From NCBI GenBank assembly GCA_038200435.1, contig JBBPXY010000011.1, forward strand, positions 1 to 33,318: a stretch of 33,318 bases of DNA. Reading direction: 5' to 3'. The notes below the pieces were generated by a model. That model did no database searches. It was given only the letters and a program-made list of their open reading frames with translations, and was not told the origin of the DNA. Origin of the DNA: JBBPXY01 sp038200435. GTDB lineage: Bacteria > Actinomycetota > Thermoleophilia > Solirubrobacterales > Solirubrobacteraceae. The first letter of the stretch is position 1, and each line of letters starts with the position of its first letter. The position numbers and the translations under genes were made by a program. Shown one piece after another: positions 6,399-14,003 of this stretch.

Positions 6399-7871
6399 AT
6401 GGAGGCCTCGCCCGCGAACACCCCCGATCCCCGGCGCTGGCGCGCCCTCATCTTCCTCGGCGCGGCGCAGTTCATGGTCGTGCTCGACGCGTCGATCGTC
6501 AACGTCGCGCTGCCTTCGATCCAGACCGACCTGCACTTCTCCCAGGAGAACCTCCAGTGGGTCGTCAACGCGTACACGCTCGCCTTCGGCGGCTTCCTCC
6601 TGCTCGGAGGCCGCGCCGCCGACTTGTTCGGGCGCCGGCGGGTCTTCATCGCCGGTCTGGCGTTGTTCTCGATCGCCTCGCTCGCCGGCGGACTGGCCAC
6701 CTCGGAGGGCTGGCTCATCGCCGCCCGCGGGGTACAGGGGCTGGGCGCCGCGATCGTCTCGCCCGCCGCGCTCTCGATCGTCACGAACACCTTCACCGAG
6801 GGGTCCGAGCGCAACAAGGCGCTGGGCATCTGGGGCGCACTGGCCGGGGCCGGTGGCGCGGTCGGAGTGCTGGCGGGAGGCGTGCTCACCTCGGGGCTCG
6901 GGTGGGAGTGGGTGCTGTTCGTCAACGTGCCGATCGGCCTCGGAGTGGCGCTGGCGATCCCTCGCTTCGTCGACGAGACGAAGCTCGGCGAGCGCACGAA
7001 GATCGACTTCGGGGGCGCCTTTGCCATCACGGCCGGGCTGATGGTGCTCGTCTACGCGCTCGTGAAGACCAACGAGAAGGGCTGGGGATCGGCGCACACG
7101 ATCGTCCTGCTCGCCCTTAGCGTGGCCCTCATCGCCGCTTTCGTCGTGATCGAGATGCGCCACCGCGCGCCGCTTGTGCCGCTGCGCATATTCCGCAACC
7201 GGTCCGTCAGCAGCGCAGATGCCGTGGGGTTGCTCGTTGGGGCTTCGCTCTTCTCGATGTTCTTCTTCATCTCGCTCTACCTGCAGCAGGTGCTGGGGTT
7301 CTCGGCCCTCAAGTCGGGCCTGAGCTACCTGCCGCTCTCGGTGGGGATCATCCTTGCCGCGGGCGCCGCCTCTCAGCTTGTGACACGCATCGGGCCCAAG
7401 CCCGTGCTCGCCGCGGGCATGGCCTTCGTTGCCGTCGGGCTACTTCTCTTCACCTCGGTGCGGCCGAACGGCTCGTTCACCGGCGATGTGCTCCTGCCGT
7501 CGGTGATCGTGGCGATCGGCCTCGGCCTCTCCTTCGTGCCGCTCACGATCGCCGCCGTCGCGGGGGTCGCCGAGCACGAGACCGGGCTTGCCTCCGGGCT
7601 CATCAACACCGCACAGCAGGTTGGTGGCGCGCTCGGCCTGGCCATTCTCTCGACGGTGGCGAACTCGAAGATCGAGTCGGTGATGAGCGCGGCCCATGGC
7701 TCGCCCGCGGCCCGGCGCGGTGCCCTCGCTGAGGGATTCGGCACCGCCTTCACGGTCGGCGCCGGCTTCGCGATCTTCGGCATGATCCTCACGCTGCTGT
7801 TCGTCAAGGGCACCGGGCGGGTGGACCCCGCCGACCTCGCGGAGGCCGGGCTTGCGCCCAGCAATGCCTGA
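6399..7871 (+). CDS. MFS drug efflux transporter, DHA2 (EmrB/QacA) family
   Basis: This 490-residue integral membrane protein is a proton-driven exporter of the 14-helix DHA2 family. Motif D1 LDASIVNVALP is in helix 1, motif A GGRAADLFGRRRVF is in the loop between helices 2 and 3, and the antiporter motif C region reads GGAVGVLAGGVL in helix 5 (the usual GP is replaced). Later helices follow from about residue 200 to 475. The substrate cannot be predicted from sequence. The start codon overlaps no other gene and TATAGT lies 7 nt upstream. The downstream RidA gene overlaps its 3' end by 8 bp, so the two are probably one transcript. Confidence 0.92.
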   Translation: MEASPANTPDPRRWRALIFLGAAQFMVVLDASIVNVALPSIQTDLHFSQENLQWVVNAYTLAFGGFLLLGGRAADLFGRRRVFIAGLALFSIASLAGGLATSEGWLIAARGVQGLGAAIVSPAALSIVTNTFTEGSERNKALGIWGALAGAGGAVGVLAGGVLTSGLGWEWVLFVNVPIGLGVALAIPRFVDETKLGERTKIDFGGAFAITAGLMVLVYALVKTNEKGWGSAHTIVLLALSVALIAAFVVIEMRHRAPLVPLRIFRNRSVSSADAVGLLVGASLFSMFFFISLYLQQVLGFSALKSGLSYLPLSVGIILAAGAASQLVTRIGPKPVLAAGMAFVAVGLLLFTSVRPNGSFTGDVLLPSVIVAIGLGLSFVPLTIAAVAGVAEHETGLASGLINTAQQVGGALGLAILSTVANSKIESVMSAAHGSPAARRGALAEGFGTAFTVGAGFAIFGMILTLLFVKGTGRVDPADLAEAGLAPSNA

Positions 7872-8277
7872 CGCGGGCCCTCACCGCGAACCCGTGAGCC
7901 CGCCCGGGGCGCCCGCCGCCGCGGGTTTCTACGTGCCCGCGGTGCGCACGGGCGATCTTCTCTTCTGCTCGGGCCAGATCCCGCTCGACCATTCGACCGG
8001 CGAGATGGTGGGCGCCGGCGCCGCCGAGCAGGCGGCGCGCTGCCTCGACAATCTCGCCGCGGTCTGCGCGGGTGTCGGCGCGACGCTGGCCGACGCGGTG
8101 AAGATCACGATCTACCTGACCGACCTCGAGGGCTCGTTTGTCGAAGTCAACGAGCTCTACTCGACCTACTTTCCCGCCGGGCCGCCGGCGCGCGTGGCCA
8201 TCGGCGTCTCGGCGCTGCCGCGCGGAGCTCAGGTCGAGATTGACGCCGTCGTGGCGATCCCGCGCTCGGTGAGCTGA
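7864..8277 (+). CDS. RidA family enamine/imine deaminase
   Basis: RidA proteins hydrolyse reactive 2-aminoacrylate and related enamines and act as cytoplasmic trimers. The 137-residue protein covers the whole fold: FYVPAVRTGDLLFCSGQIPL, the central LADAVKITIYLTDLEGSFVEVN, and PPARVAIGVSALPRGAQVEI. The last contains the Arg (PxR) that binds the substrate carboxylate and the Glu near the C-terminus. It overlaps the MFS gene by 8 bp. ATG 7864 was chosen as the standard start; TTG 7852 has a better-spaced GGAGG and would add four residues. Its 3' end overlaps the convergent uvsE gene by 49 bp. Confidence 0.88.
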   Translation: MPDAGPHREPVSPPGAPAAAGFYVPAVRTGDLLFCSGQIPLDHSTGEMVGAGAAEQAARCLDNLAAVCAGVGATLADAVKITIYLTDLEGSFVEVNELYSTYFPAGPPARVAIGVSALPRGAQVEIDAVVAIPRSVS

Positions 8278-9185
8278 TCCCGTAGGCGCAGGACCGCAAG
8301 GTCCTTCGCCTTGGCCTCGAGCATGCAGTCGAACTCGAGCCCGGCCGCGGTCTCATTGAGGAAGCGCTCGAACCCGATCGGGTCGATCACGTCGGCGTGG
8401 GCGCGCAGCTGGGGAAGCAAGAGCGAGCGCTCGACGCGGCGCCCGACGCGCTTCTTGCGCTCCTCGACGGCCGTCTTCGGCGTCGAGTAGTGGATCTTCG
8501 GCAGCACTTCGTCAGGCCACGTTGCCAGCGCCTTCTCCAGCGCCTCGCGGTCGGGGATTCTCGCCGGGTCGTTGCAGTGGTGATGCAGGATGTCCCACAC
8601 CACCGGGCGCCCGACCCGCTCGGCGAGTCCCAGCACATCGCACAGCGCGAAGGTGCGGTCGTCGTTCTCGATCACCAGACGGGCTCGCGCGCCCTCCGAC
8701 AGCCGCTCGAACCCAGCCTCGAAGCGGTCGAGCCCCGACTGCACCCCGCCCGCAGCACCGCCCACATGCAGCACCACCACCGACTTGGGCGGGAGCCCCA
8801 TCGCGTCGAAGAGCTCGGCCTGCAGTTCGAGGTCGCGGATCGCCGCGTCGCGGACCTGCTCGTCTTCGGAGTTGAGCACGATGTACTGCCCCGGGTGGCT
8901 CGAAAGGCGCAAGTCACGCTCGGCGGCGAGCGCGCCGAGGTCAGCGAGCTCTGCTGCGCAGTCCTCCACCTGGCGGCGGAACTGCGGCAGGTCGGGATGC
9001 GTCGCGTAGGGCGCCAGCGACGCGGTCATCCGGTACATGCCGATCTTCTGTTCGTGCAGGTAGTCGAAGATCGCGCGCAGGAACTCAAGCGAGTGCCGCA
9101 GGTGAGGGCCCGACTGCCAGCGTCGCGCGTCATGGGAGGGCAGGCCCCCGGCGCCGAGGACCTTCACCGCGAAGCCGAGCTTCAT
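8229..9185 (-). CDS. uvsE: UV DNA damage endonuclease (UvsE/UvdE)
   Basis: UvsE nicks DNA 5' of UV photoproducts and some other lesions, giving a repair route independent of UvrABC. The 318-residue protein has the expected TIM-barrel pattern and metal ligands: LSSHPGQYIVLNS, VVVLHVGGAAGG, RLVIENDD, VVWDILHHHCN, LPKIHYSTP and DCMLEAKAKD. The ATG (9185) overlaps the stop of the upstream amidotransferase in ATGA, so the two are translationally coupled. The start gives MKLGFAVKVLG; longer reading frames upstream are the amidotransferase in another frame. The 3' end runs 49 bp into the convergent ridA gene. Confidence 0.92.
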   Translation of the reverse strand: MKLGFAVKVLGAGGLPSHDARRWQSGPHLRHSLEFLRAIFDYLHEQKIGMYRMTASLAPYATHPDLPQFRRQVEDCAAELADLGALAAERDLRLSSHPGQYIVLNSEDEQVRDAAIRDLELQAELFDAMGLPPKSVVVLHVGGAAGGVQSGLDRFEAGFERLSEGARARLVIENDDRTFALCDVLGLAERVGRPVVWDILHHHCNDPARIPDREALEKALATWPDEVLPKIHYSTPKTAVEERKKRVGRRVERSLLLPQLRAHADVIDPIGFERFLNETAAGLEFDCMLEAKAKDLAVLRLRDQLTERGIATTASIST

Positions 9186-9901
9186 CGTGGCTCGGAGGCG
9201 CGCACGAGCGCGGCAATGAGGCCACTGGTCTCGTCGGCCTCCGGGTGCCACTGCACTCCGAGCGCGAACCGGCAACCATCCGCTTCGAGCGTTTCCGGCA
9301 GCTCGTCGAGCGTGGAGTGGCCGGTGACGGTGAGACCGTCGCCGATCCGGTCGACGCCCTGATGGTGATGGGACTTCGTGCCGTGTCGCTCTTCTCCGGC
9401 GGCGCTGGCCGCGAGGGAACCGGGCTTGAGCACGACATCGTGATCGGCTCCGTCGAATGACCCGACGGAGCGGCGATGATCCTCGTGCCCGTAGGTGTTG
9501 GGGAGGTGCTGGAGGAGCGTCCCGCCCCGCGCGACGTTCATGAGCTGCATCCCGCGGCAGATGCCGAGCAGCGGCAGGTCGCGCTCCAGCGCGCGGCGCG
9601 CGAGCGCGATCTCGAACCGGTCGCGCTCGGGCACGTTGCCGATCGTCTCCGGCTCGGGCGCCTCTCCGTAGGAACCTGGGTCTATGTCGGATCCGCCGGC
9701 GAGCATCAACCCGTCGATACGGTCGAGCATCTCGTCGGGATCGTCCACGACCTGCTCGTCGGGCGGCAGAAGCACCGCCAGTCCACCGGCCCGCTGGACC
9801 GCCGTGACGTAGTTGTAGGGCAGCAGAACGGCGCGAAGATCCCAGACGCTCCACCGCGCCTGCTCGAGCGCGGTGCAGATGCCGATGACGGGCCGGGGCA
9901 T
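9182..9901 (-). CDS. Class I glutamine amidotransferase-like hydrolase (PuuD/peptidase C26 type)
   Basis: This 239-residue protein has the class I amidotransferase fold as found in gamma-glutamyl-GABA hydrolases: LMLAGGSDIDPGSYGE, the nucleophile Cys115 in LGICRGMQLMNV, His219 and Glu221 in GVQWHPEAD, and the HQGVDRIGDGL segment. It probably hydrolyses a gamma-glutamyl amide in the cytoplasm; the substrate (GABA, polyamine or ethanolamine conjugates) is not evident, and no other puu gene is nearby. The ATG at 9901 was chosen because TACGGT lies 7 nt upstream, giving a leaderless message; TTG 9955 would add 18 weak residues. Its stop overlaps the uvsE start. Confidence 0.85.
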   Translation of the reverse strand: MPRPVIGICTALEQARWSVWDLRAVLLPYNYVTAVQRAGGLAVLLPPDEQVVDDPDEMLDRIDGLMLAGGSDIDPGSYGEAPEPETIGNVPERDRFEIALARRALERDLPLLGICRGMQLMNVARGGTLLQHLPNTYGHEDHRRSVGSFDGADHDVVLKPGSLAASAAGEERHGTKSHHHQGVDRIGDGLTVTGHSTLDELPETLEADGCRFALGVQWHPEADETSGLIAALVRASEPR

Positions 9902-9908
9902 TCGCTTG

Positions 9909-9914
9909 ACCGTA
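9909..9914 (-). promoter_or_regulatory. Putative -10 box (TACGGT) of the amidotransferase-uvsE unit
   Basis: On the minus strand TACGGT lies 7 nt before the ATG at 9901, with a predicted transcript start at 9902. No Shine-Dalgarno is present. Confidence 0.45.
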
Positions 9915-9970
9915 GCGGCGCCGAGCGGCGAGTCTGCACCGAATAGCGACGTCAAATCACCACTCGGCGG

Positions 9971-11410
9971 TCAGGCCTCCTCCCGGAGCGCGGCGCGGCG
10001 CACCTTCCCGCTCGAGGTCTTCGGGAGCTCCGAGGCAAAGTCGACGATGCGCGGGTACTTGTAGGGGGCGGTCATCGCTTTCACGTGCTCCTGCAGCTCG
10101 CGGGCCAGCGCGTCGCCCGCGGCGTTGCCGTCCCGGACCACCACGACGGCGCGGACCACCGAGCCCCGCTCCTCGTCAGGCGCAGCGACGACCGCCGCCT
10201 CGGCAACCGCTGGGTGGGCGACCAGCGCCGACTCCACCTCGAAGGGGCCGATCCGGTAGCCCGCCGAGATGATCACGTCGTCGCCGCGGCCTTCGAAGAA
10301 GAAATAGCCGTCCTCGTCCTGGCGTACGCGGTCGCCGGTTCGCCACGTCACCGCCGGATCGACCGGCGGCTCGTCGAGGTAGCGCAGGAAGAAGGTCGGG
10401 ATCGTGGCCGGGTCCGCGACGAGCTCCCCGTCGTCGATCCAGAGCCGTACGCCCGGTAGGGCGCGGCCCATCGAGCCCGGGCGCACTGGCGCGTTCAGCG
10501 GCGCGCCCGTGAGCTGTCCCGTTTCGGTCTGGCCGTAGCCGTCGCGGATCGCGACGCCCGTCGCCTCTTCCCAGACGCGGAGCACCTCGGGGTTGAGCGC
10601 CTCGCCGGCGGCCACCAGGCCTCGTAGAGAGGGCAGCGGCCCGAGCGCGGCTCGCTTGGCGATGACCCGGTACTCCGTCGGCGCCATGCACAGCACGGCG
10701 ACGCGTTCGCGGGCGACGATCTCGAGACGCTCGGCGGGGTCGAACCGCGCGTCGTGCAGTAGCGCGGGCGCGCCGCGCAGCCATGGCGCGATGAAGACGT
10801 TGCGCGCCGACTTCGACCACCCGCTCGCGGCCGTGCACCAGACGAGATCGCCGGGGCCGGGCGCGAGCCAGCTTTGGGCCTGCAGGCGCTGGCCGTCGAG
10901 GTAGCGCTGGCCGTGCAACACGCCCTTCGCCTCACCGGAGGTGCCGCTGGTGAACGTGATGAGGCAGGGATCCTCCGCCGCCAGGTCACAAGCCGGCGCG
11001 GGTTTGCCCGCGTAGAGCGACTCGTCGGGCACCAACCAGACGGGGGCGTCGGGCCCGGCCTCCTCGAGCGCGGCGCGATTGCGCTCGTCGGCGATCACGA
11101 GAGCGGGCCTCGCGGCGGCCAGACGCACCTCTAGGTCCTTCGGGCGCAGCTGCTCGGTGCACGGCAGGACAACCGCGCCGATCCGGAAGCAGGCCAGCAT
11201 CGCGAAGACCCAGTCGGGCCGGTTGCCGATCAGGGTCATGACAACGTCCTCGCGCCCGATTCCCGCGCCTGCGAGCGCGCCTGCGAGGCGCGCGGCGCGG
11301 TCGGAGACCTCGCCGTAGGTCCATTCGCGCCGCGTGCCGTCGCGGGCGAGCTCGACGAGCGCCCGCGCGCCGGGCGGCGCGGCGTCGAGGACGTCGCGCG
11401 CGAAGTTCAC
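9971..11410 (-). CDS. AMP-forming acyl-CoA synthetase (acetyl/medium-chain type)
   Basis: This 479-residue ANL-superfamily enzyme activates a carboxylic acid to its CoA ester via an acyl-AMP. Core motifs are present: ITFTSGTSGEAKGVLHG (P-loop), VWCTAASGWSKSARN (acetyl/medium-chain type), DGYGQTETGQLTG, the hinge region GYFFFEGRGDDVIISAGYRI, and the catalytic Lys in PKTSSGKVRR. It is shorter than most acetyl-CoA synthetases, mainly at the N-terminus. Its GTG start overlaps the stop of the upstream thioesterase (GTGA), so the two are translationally coupled and may control the same acyl-CoA pool. Substrate chain length cannot be read from the sequence. The upstream in-frame extension belongs to the thioesterase gene and is rejected. 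Confidence 0.9.
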   Translation of the reverse strand: MNFARDVLDAAPPGARALVELARDGTRREWTYGEVSDRAARLAGALAGAGIGREDVVMTLIGNRPDWVFAMLACFRIGAVVLPCTEQLRPKDLEVRLAAARPALVIADERNRAALEEAGPDAPVWLVPDESLYAGKPAPACDLAAEDPCLITFTSGTSGEAKGVLHGQRYLDGQRLQAQSWLAPGPGDLVWCTAASGWSKSARNVFIAPWLRGAPALLHDARFDPAERLEIVARERVAVLCMAPTEYRVIAKRAALGPLPSLRGLVAAGEALNPEVLRVWEEATGVAIRDGYGQTETGQLTGAPLNAPVRPGSMGRALPGVRLWIDDGELVADPATIPTFFLRYLDEPPVDPAVTWRTGDRVRQDEDGYFFFEGRGDDVIISAGYRIGPFEVESALVAHPAVAEAAVVAAPDEERGSVVRAVVVVRDGNAAGDALARELQEHVKAMTAPYKYPRIVDFASELPKTSSGKVRRAALREEA

Positions 11411-11820
11411 CGCTGCGGCGCGATGATCATCTGGGTGCAGACGAAGAAGGCGCCGAGGCGGCCGCCCTTCTCGATCCGCACCTCCCAGACCTGCGTGCTG
11501 CGCCCGAGGTGCAGCGGGCGGCCGGTCGCCACGAGCTCGTCGCCCTCCCGAGCGGCGGCGAGCACGTTGGTCTTCAGCTCGACGGTGGTGAAGTCGTGGC
11601 CCTCGGGCAGGTTGCGGATCGTGCCCCAGGCGGCGACCGTATCGGCGAACGCGACCCACACGCCCCCGTGAACGAAGCGGCCCGGGTGAAGGTGCCGGCG
11701 GTCCGCGAGAAGCCGCCCGCTGACTTCGTCGTCCTCGAGCGAGAGGAGCTCGATCCCCAGGTCACCGGGGAAGAACCCGGCGATCGCGGCGTTGCCGTCG
11801 GAGGCGGTGGGGGAGGGCAC
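11407..11820 (-). CDS. PaaI-type hotdog thioesterase
   Basis: The protein is 137 residues long with a single hotdog domain. The PaaI-like active-site region reads HPGRFVHGGVWVAFADTVAA, with HGG and the helix Asp, followed by TVELKTNVLAAAREGDELVA. These enzymes hydrolyse acyl- or aryl-CoA thioesters. GTG 11820 was chosen: TAGACT lies 7 nt upstream on the minus strand, and it sits 25 bp from the divergent GTG at 11846. The frame remains open upstream to 12045, but that part overlaps the divergent membrane gene and has no family similarity. The stop overlaps the start of the acyl-CoA synthetase gene. Confidence 0.88.
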   Translation of the reverse strand: MPSPTASDGNAAIAGFFPGDLGIELLSLEDDEVSGRLLADRRHLHPGRFVHGGVWVAFADTVAAWGTIRNLPEGHDFTTVELKTNVLAAAREGDELVATGRPLHLGRSTQVWEVRIEKGGRLGAFFVCTQMIIAPQR

Positions 11821-11827
11821 GGGCCGG

Positions 11828-11837
11828 AGTCTAAGGT
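11828..11837. promoter_or_regulatory. Bidirectional promoter core with overlapping -10 boxes
   Basis: AGTCTAAGGT has the symmetric form ANNNTANNNT. Read rightward it gives TAAGGT (11832-11837), 8 nt before GTG 11846. Read leftward it gives TAGACT (11833-11828), 7 nt before GTG 11820. The boxes share the central TA. Both predicted transcripts would have leaders of only 1-2 nt. Confidence 0.6.
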
Positions 11838-11845
11838 CGTCGGCC

Positions 11846-12223
11846 GTGGCCCTCTGGGACGGCATCCGGTGGTTGCACCTGCTCGCGATGGCGTTCTTCG
11901 CCGGCGGCCAGCTGTTCCTGGCCGCGGTGGTCGTCCCCTCGCTGCGCGGGGGAGAGGACCGCGAGCCCATCCGCCGGATTGCCCGGCGCTTCGGCCGGGC
12001 CACCGTCGTGGCGATCGGGGTGCTTCTCGCGACCGGTGCGGCCATGGCGAGCCACTACCACCAGTGGGGCAGCGGCACGCTGCACGTGAAGCTCGCCCTG
12101 GTCGTTCTCACCGGTGTGCTGATCGCCTGGCACGCGCGGCGGCCGTCGCTGCATGCGATCGAGGGCGCGGTGTTCCTCGTATCCCTGGCGATCATCTGGC
12201 TCGGCGTGAGCCTCGCCCACTAA
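11846..12223 (+). CDS. Small four-helix integral membrane protein (CopD/DUF2269-like)
   Basis: The 125-residue protein has about four transmembrane helices (near residues 5-28, 49-68, 75-92 and 101-122). Its opening, WDGIRWLHLLAMAFFAGGQL, and the central GRATVVAIGVLLATGAAMASH resemble the CopD/DUF2269 type of membrane protein with a conserved His in helix 1. Some relatives have been linked to copper or haem, but nothing here fixes the function. The stop lies 35 bp before the acyl-CoA dehydrogenase, with a possible promoter between them. The GTG start has TAAGGT 8 nt upstream; the in-frame extension to 11792 would cover the divergent thioesterase start and is rejected. Confidence 0.75.
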   Translation: MALWDGIRWLHLLAMAFFAGGQLFLAAVVVPSLRGGEDREPIRRIARRFGRATVVAIGVLLATGAAMASHYHQWGSGTLHVKLALVVLTGVLIAWHARRPSLHAIEGAVFLVSLAIIWLGVSLAH

Positions 12224-12258
12224 TCTGTAACGGACACGAAGAGCGCTAGGAGACCACT

Positions 12259-13470
12259 TTGGCGGTAGCGACCCCCTATACCGAGAAGACCGACGAGCAG
12301 AAGGCCATCATCGAGATGGTCCGCGAGTTCGTCGACAAGGAGATCCTGCCTCAGGCGGAGCACTACGACCACGAGGACTCCTTCCCCGAGCCGATCGTCG
12401 AGCAGATGAAGGAGCTCGGCCTGTTCGGGGTGACGATCCCCGAGGAATATGGCGGCATGGGGCTCGACCTGACGACCTACACGATGATCGTCGAGGAGCT
12501 CTCGCGCGGCTGGATCTCCATCTCGGGCGTCGTCAACACCCACTTCATCGGCGCCTACCTGCTCATGGAGTTCGGCTCCGAGGAGCAGAAGCAGAGGTTC
12601 CTCCCCCGCATGGCCACGGGCGAGACGCGCGCCTCCTTTTCGCTGTCCGAGCCCGAGATGGGCTCCGACGTGCAGGCCATCAAGACCTCGGCCGTCAAGA
12701 ACGACGACGGTGCCTGGGCGATCAACGGCCAGAAGATGTGGGTCACCAACGGCCTGCGCTCGGGCGTCTGCTTCGTGCTCGTCAAGACCGACCGCGAGGC
12801 CAGCCCGGCCTACAAGGGCATGACCTGCTTCATCGCCGAGAAGGAGCCGGGCGAGCACGAGAACACAGGCGACTGGAAGGGGCTCACCGTCCCGCCGCAG
12901 ATCAAGAAGATGGGCTACAAGGGCGTCGAGTCGACCGAGCTCGTCTTCGACGGCTACCGCTGCCCGGCCGAGAACATCCTCGGCGGCGAAGAGGCGGGGC
13001 TGGGCAAGGGGTTCATCCAGATGATGGACGCTCTCGAGGTCGGCCGGGTGAACGTCGCCGCGCGCGGCGTGGGCATCGCCCAGCGCGCCCTGGAGCTCGC
13101 CCTGCGCTACTCGCAGGAGCGCAAGACGTTCGGCACGGAGATCGCCCAGCACCAGGCGATCCAGTTCAAGCTGGCCGACATGGCCACCAAGGTCGAGGCC
13201 GCGCGGTTGCTCACCCTGCGCGCCGCGCGCCTGAAGGACGCGGGCGAGCGCTCGGACCTCGAGGCCGGTATGGCGAAGCTCTTCGCCTCCGAGGCCGGCA
13301 AGGAATGCGTCGAAGACTCCTTCCGCATCCATGGCGGCTACGGCTACTCGAAGGAGTACGAGATCGAGCGGCTATACCGCGACGCTCCGCTGCTGCTGAT
13401 CGGGGAGGGGACCAGCGAGATCCAGCGCATGGTCATCGGCAAGAAGCTCCTCCAGAGGCACAAGATCTGA
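12259..13470 (+). CDS. Acyl-CoA dehydrogenase
   Basis: This 403-residue FAD flavoenzyme introduces a 2,3-trans double bond into acyl-CoA and passes electrons to ETF. The whole family architecture is visible: N-terminal helices, the FAD motif ASFSLSEPEMGSDVQAI, MWVTNGLRSG, RVNVAARGVGIAQRALELAL, and the C-terminal IHGGYGYSKEYEIERLYRD. The catalytic base is Glu383 in IGEGTSEIQRMV, as in short- and medium-chain enzymes. The TTG start at 12259 is preceded by AGGAG with about 5-6 nt spacing, unlike many neighbours that lack a ribosome site. Substrate is unknown; the family also includes methylsuccinyl-CoA and glutaryl-CoA dehydrogenases, relevant given the lyase/hydratase pair at 19-21 kb. Confidence 0.93.
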   Translation: MAVATPYTEKTDEQKAIIEMVREFVDKEILPQAEHYDHEDSFPEPIVEQMKELGLFGVTIPEEYGGMGLDLTTYTMIVEELSRGWISISGVVNTHFIGAYLLMEFGSEEQKQRFLPRMATGETRASFSLSEPEMGSDVQAIKTSAVKNDDGAWAINGQKMWVTNGLRSGVCFVLVKTDREASPAYKGMTCFIAEKEPGEHENTGDWKGLTVPPQIKKMGYKGVESTELVFDGYRCPAENILGGEEAGLGKGFIQMMDALEVGRVNVAARGVGIAQRALELALRYSQERKTFGTEIAQHQAIQFKLADMATKVEAARLLTLRAARLKDAGERSDLEAGMAKLFASEAGKECVEDSFRIHGGYGYSKEYEIERLYRDAPLLLIGEGTSEIQRMVIGKKLLQRHKI

Positions 13471-13520
13471 GCTCGCCAGTCCCCCTCATCGAAAGCGCTA
13501 TTGCCCGGACACTCGAGGAG

Positions 13521-13838
13521 GTGCCCGCGCTGGAGCCGCTCAAGCTCGTGATCGGGCTCGAGTTGCGCGGTCGCGGCGACGTGCAGCTCTATCGCGTCGA
13601 GCTACCGGGGCCGCTCATCTCCAAGGACGTCGCGAGCGATGCCCGGGTGCGGCTCGCGATCCCTCGTTCGCATTTCAACGAGCTGGCGACCGAGGGAACA
13701 ATCAAGACTTGGCGCCGCGCCTTCGAGCGCGGCGACGCGAAGGCGACGGGCGTCGAGCAGATCATCAAGCTGATCGCGAGCGTGGTGGAGCGCCAGGAAG
13801 AGCGCTCGCGCACACGCAAGGCCAAGCACCCTCACTAG
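13521..13838 (+). CDS. Small uncharacterised protein, possibly SCP2-like
   Basis: From GTG 13521 the protein has 105 residues. It is an alpha/beta protein with PLKLVIGLELRGRGDVQLYR, a strand VRLAIPRSHFNELA, then TIKTWRRAFERGDAKATG and a C-terminal helix IIKLIASVVERQEER ending in a Lys/Arg/His tail. The strand-turn-helix order (ATGVEQIIKLI) loosely recalls SCP2 sterol/acyl-carrier domains; I am not sure. GTG 13521 is the first standard start, but GAGGAG abuts it directly. A CTG at 13467 overlapping the dehydrogenase stop (CTGA), with AGAGG 8 nt upstream, would add a plausible 18-residue helix and may be the true start. It is likely co-transcribed with the acyl-CoA dehydrogenase. Its stop lies at the edge of the inverted-repeat element. 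Confidence 0.65.
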   Translation: MPALEPLKLVIGLELRGRGDVQLYRVELPGPLISKDVASDARVRLAIPRSHFNELATEGTIKTWRRAFERGDAKATGVEQIIKLIASVVERQEERSRTRKAKHPH

Positions 13839-14003
13839 GAGTCCGTTTCACGAAGTCGGACGCGCCGGATGAGGCCGGCTCGCGGCGCCGGATCGTAACC
13901 CGAGATCCTCGCCGAGGCGCCGCATCGACTGCGGTCTCGTCTGCCGCCCGGCATCCACGATCCGACCACCCCGACCCGCCCGCCTTTTCGTGAAACAGAC
14001 TCC
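13838..14003. repeat. 166-bp structured element bounded by 17-bp inverted repeats
   Basis: The left arm (13838-13854) and right arm (13987-14003) are inverted copies matching at 16 of 17 positions (GGAGTCCGTTTCACGAA on the left). Inside lie nested pairings: GCGGCGCC (13882-13889) with GGCGCCGC (13916-13923), enclosing GGATC (13890-13894) with GATCC (13904-13908), plus a local GCCGG/CCGGC hairpin near 13864-13879. No flanking target duplication is evident, and there is no reading frame for a transposase. It may be a MITE-like or REP-like element, or a structured 5' leader, because the right arm contains the GTG start codon (13990) of the next gene. Confidence 0.7.

Noticed and set aside
11820..12045. 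N-terminal extension of the hotdog thioesterase
   Set aside because: It overlaps the divergent membrane gene and adds sequence unlike any thioesterase; GTG 11820 fits the promoter.
12220..13332. 370-codon minus-strand frame opposite the acyl-CoA dehydrogenase
   Set aside because: Antisense to a complete, recognisable enzyme; no domain seen.
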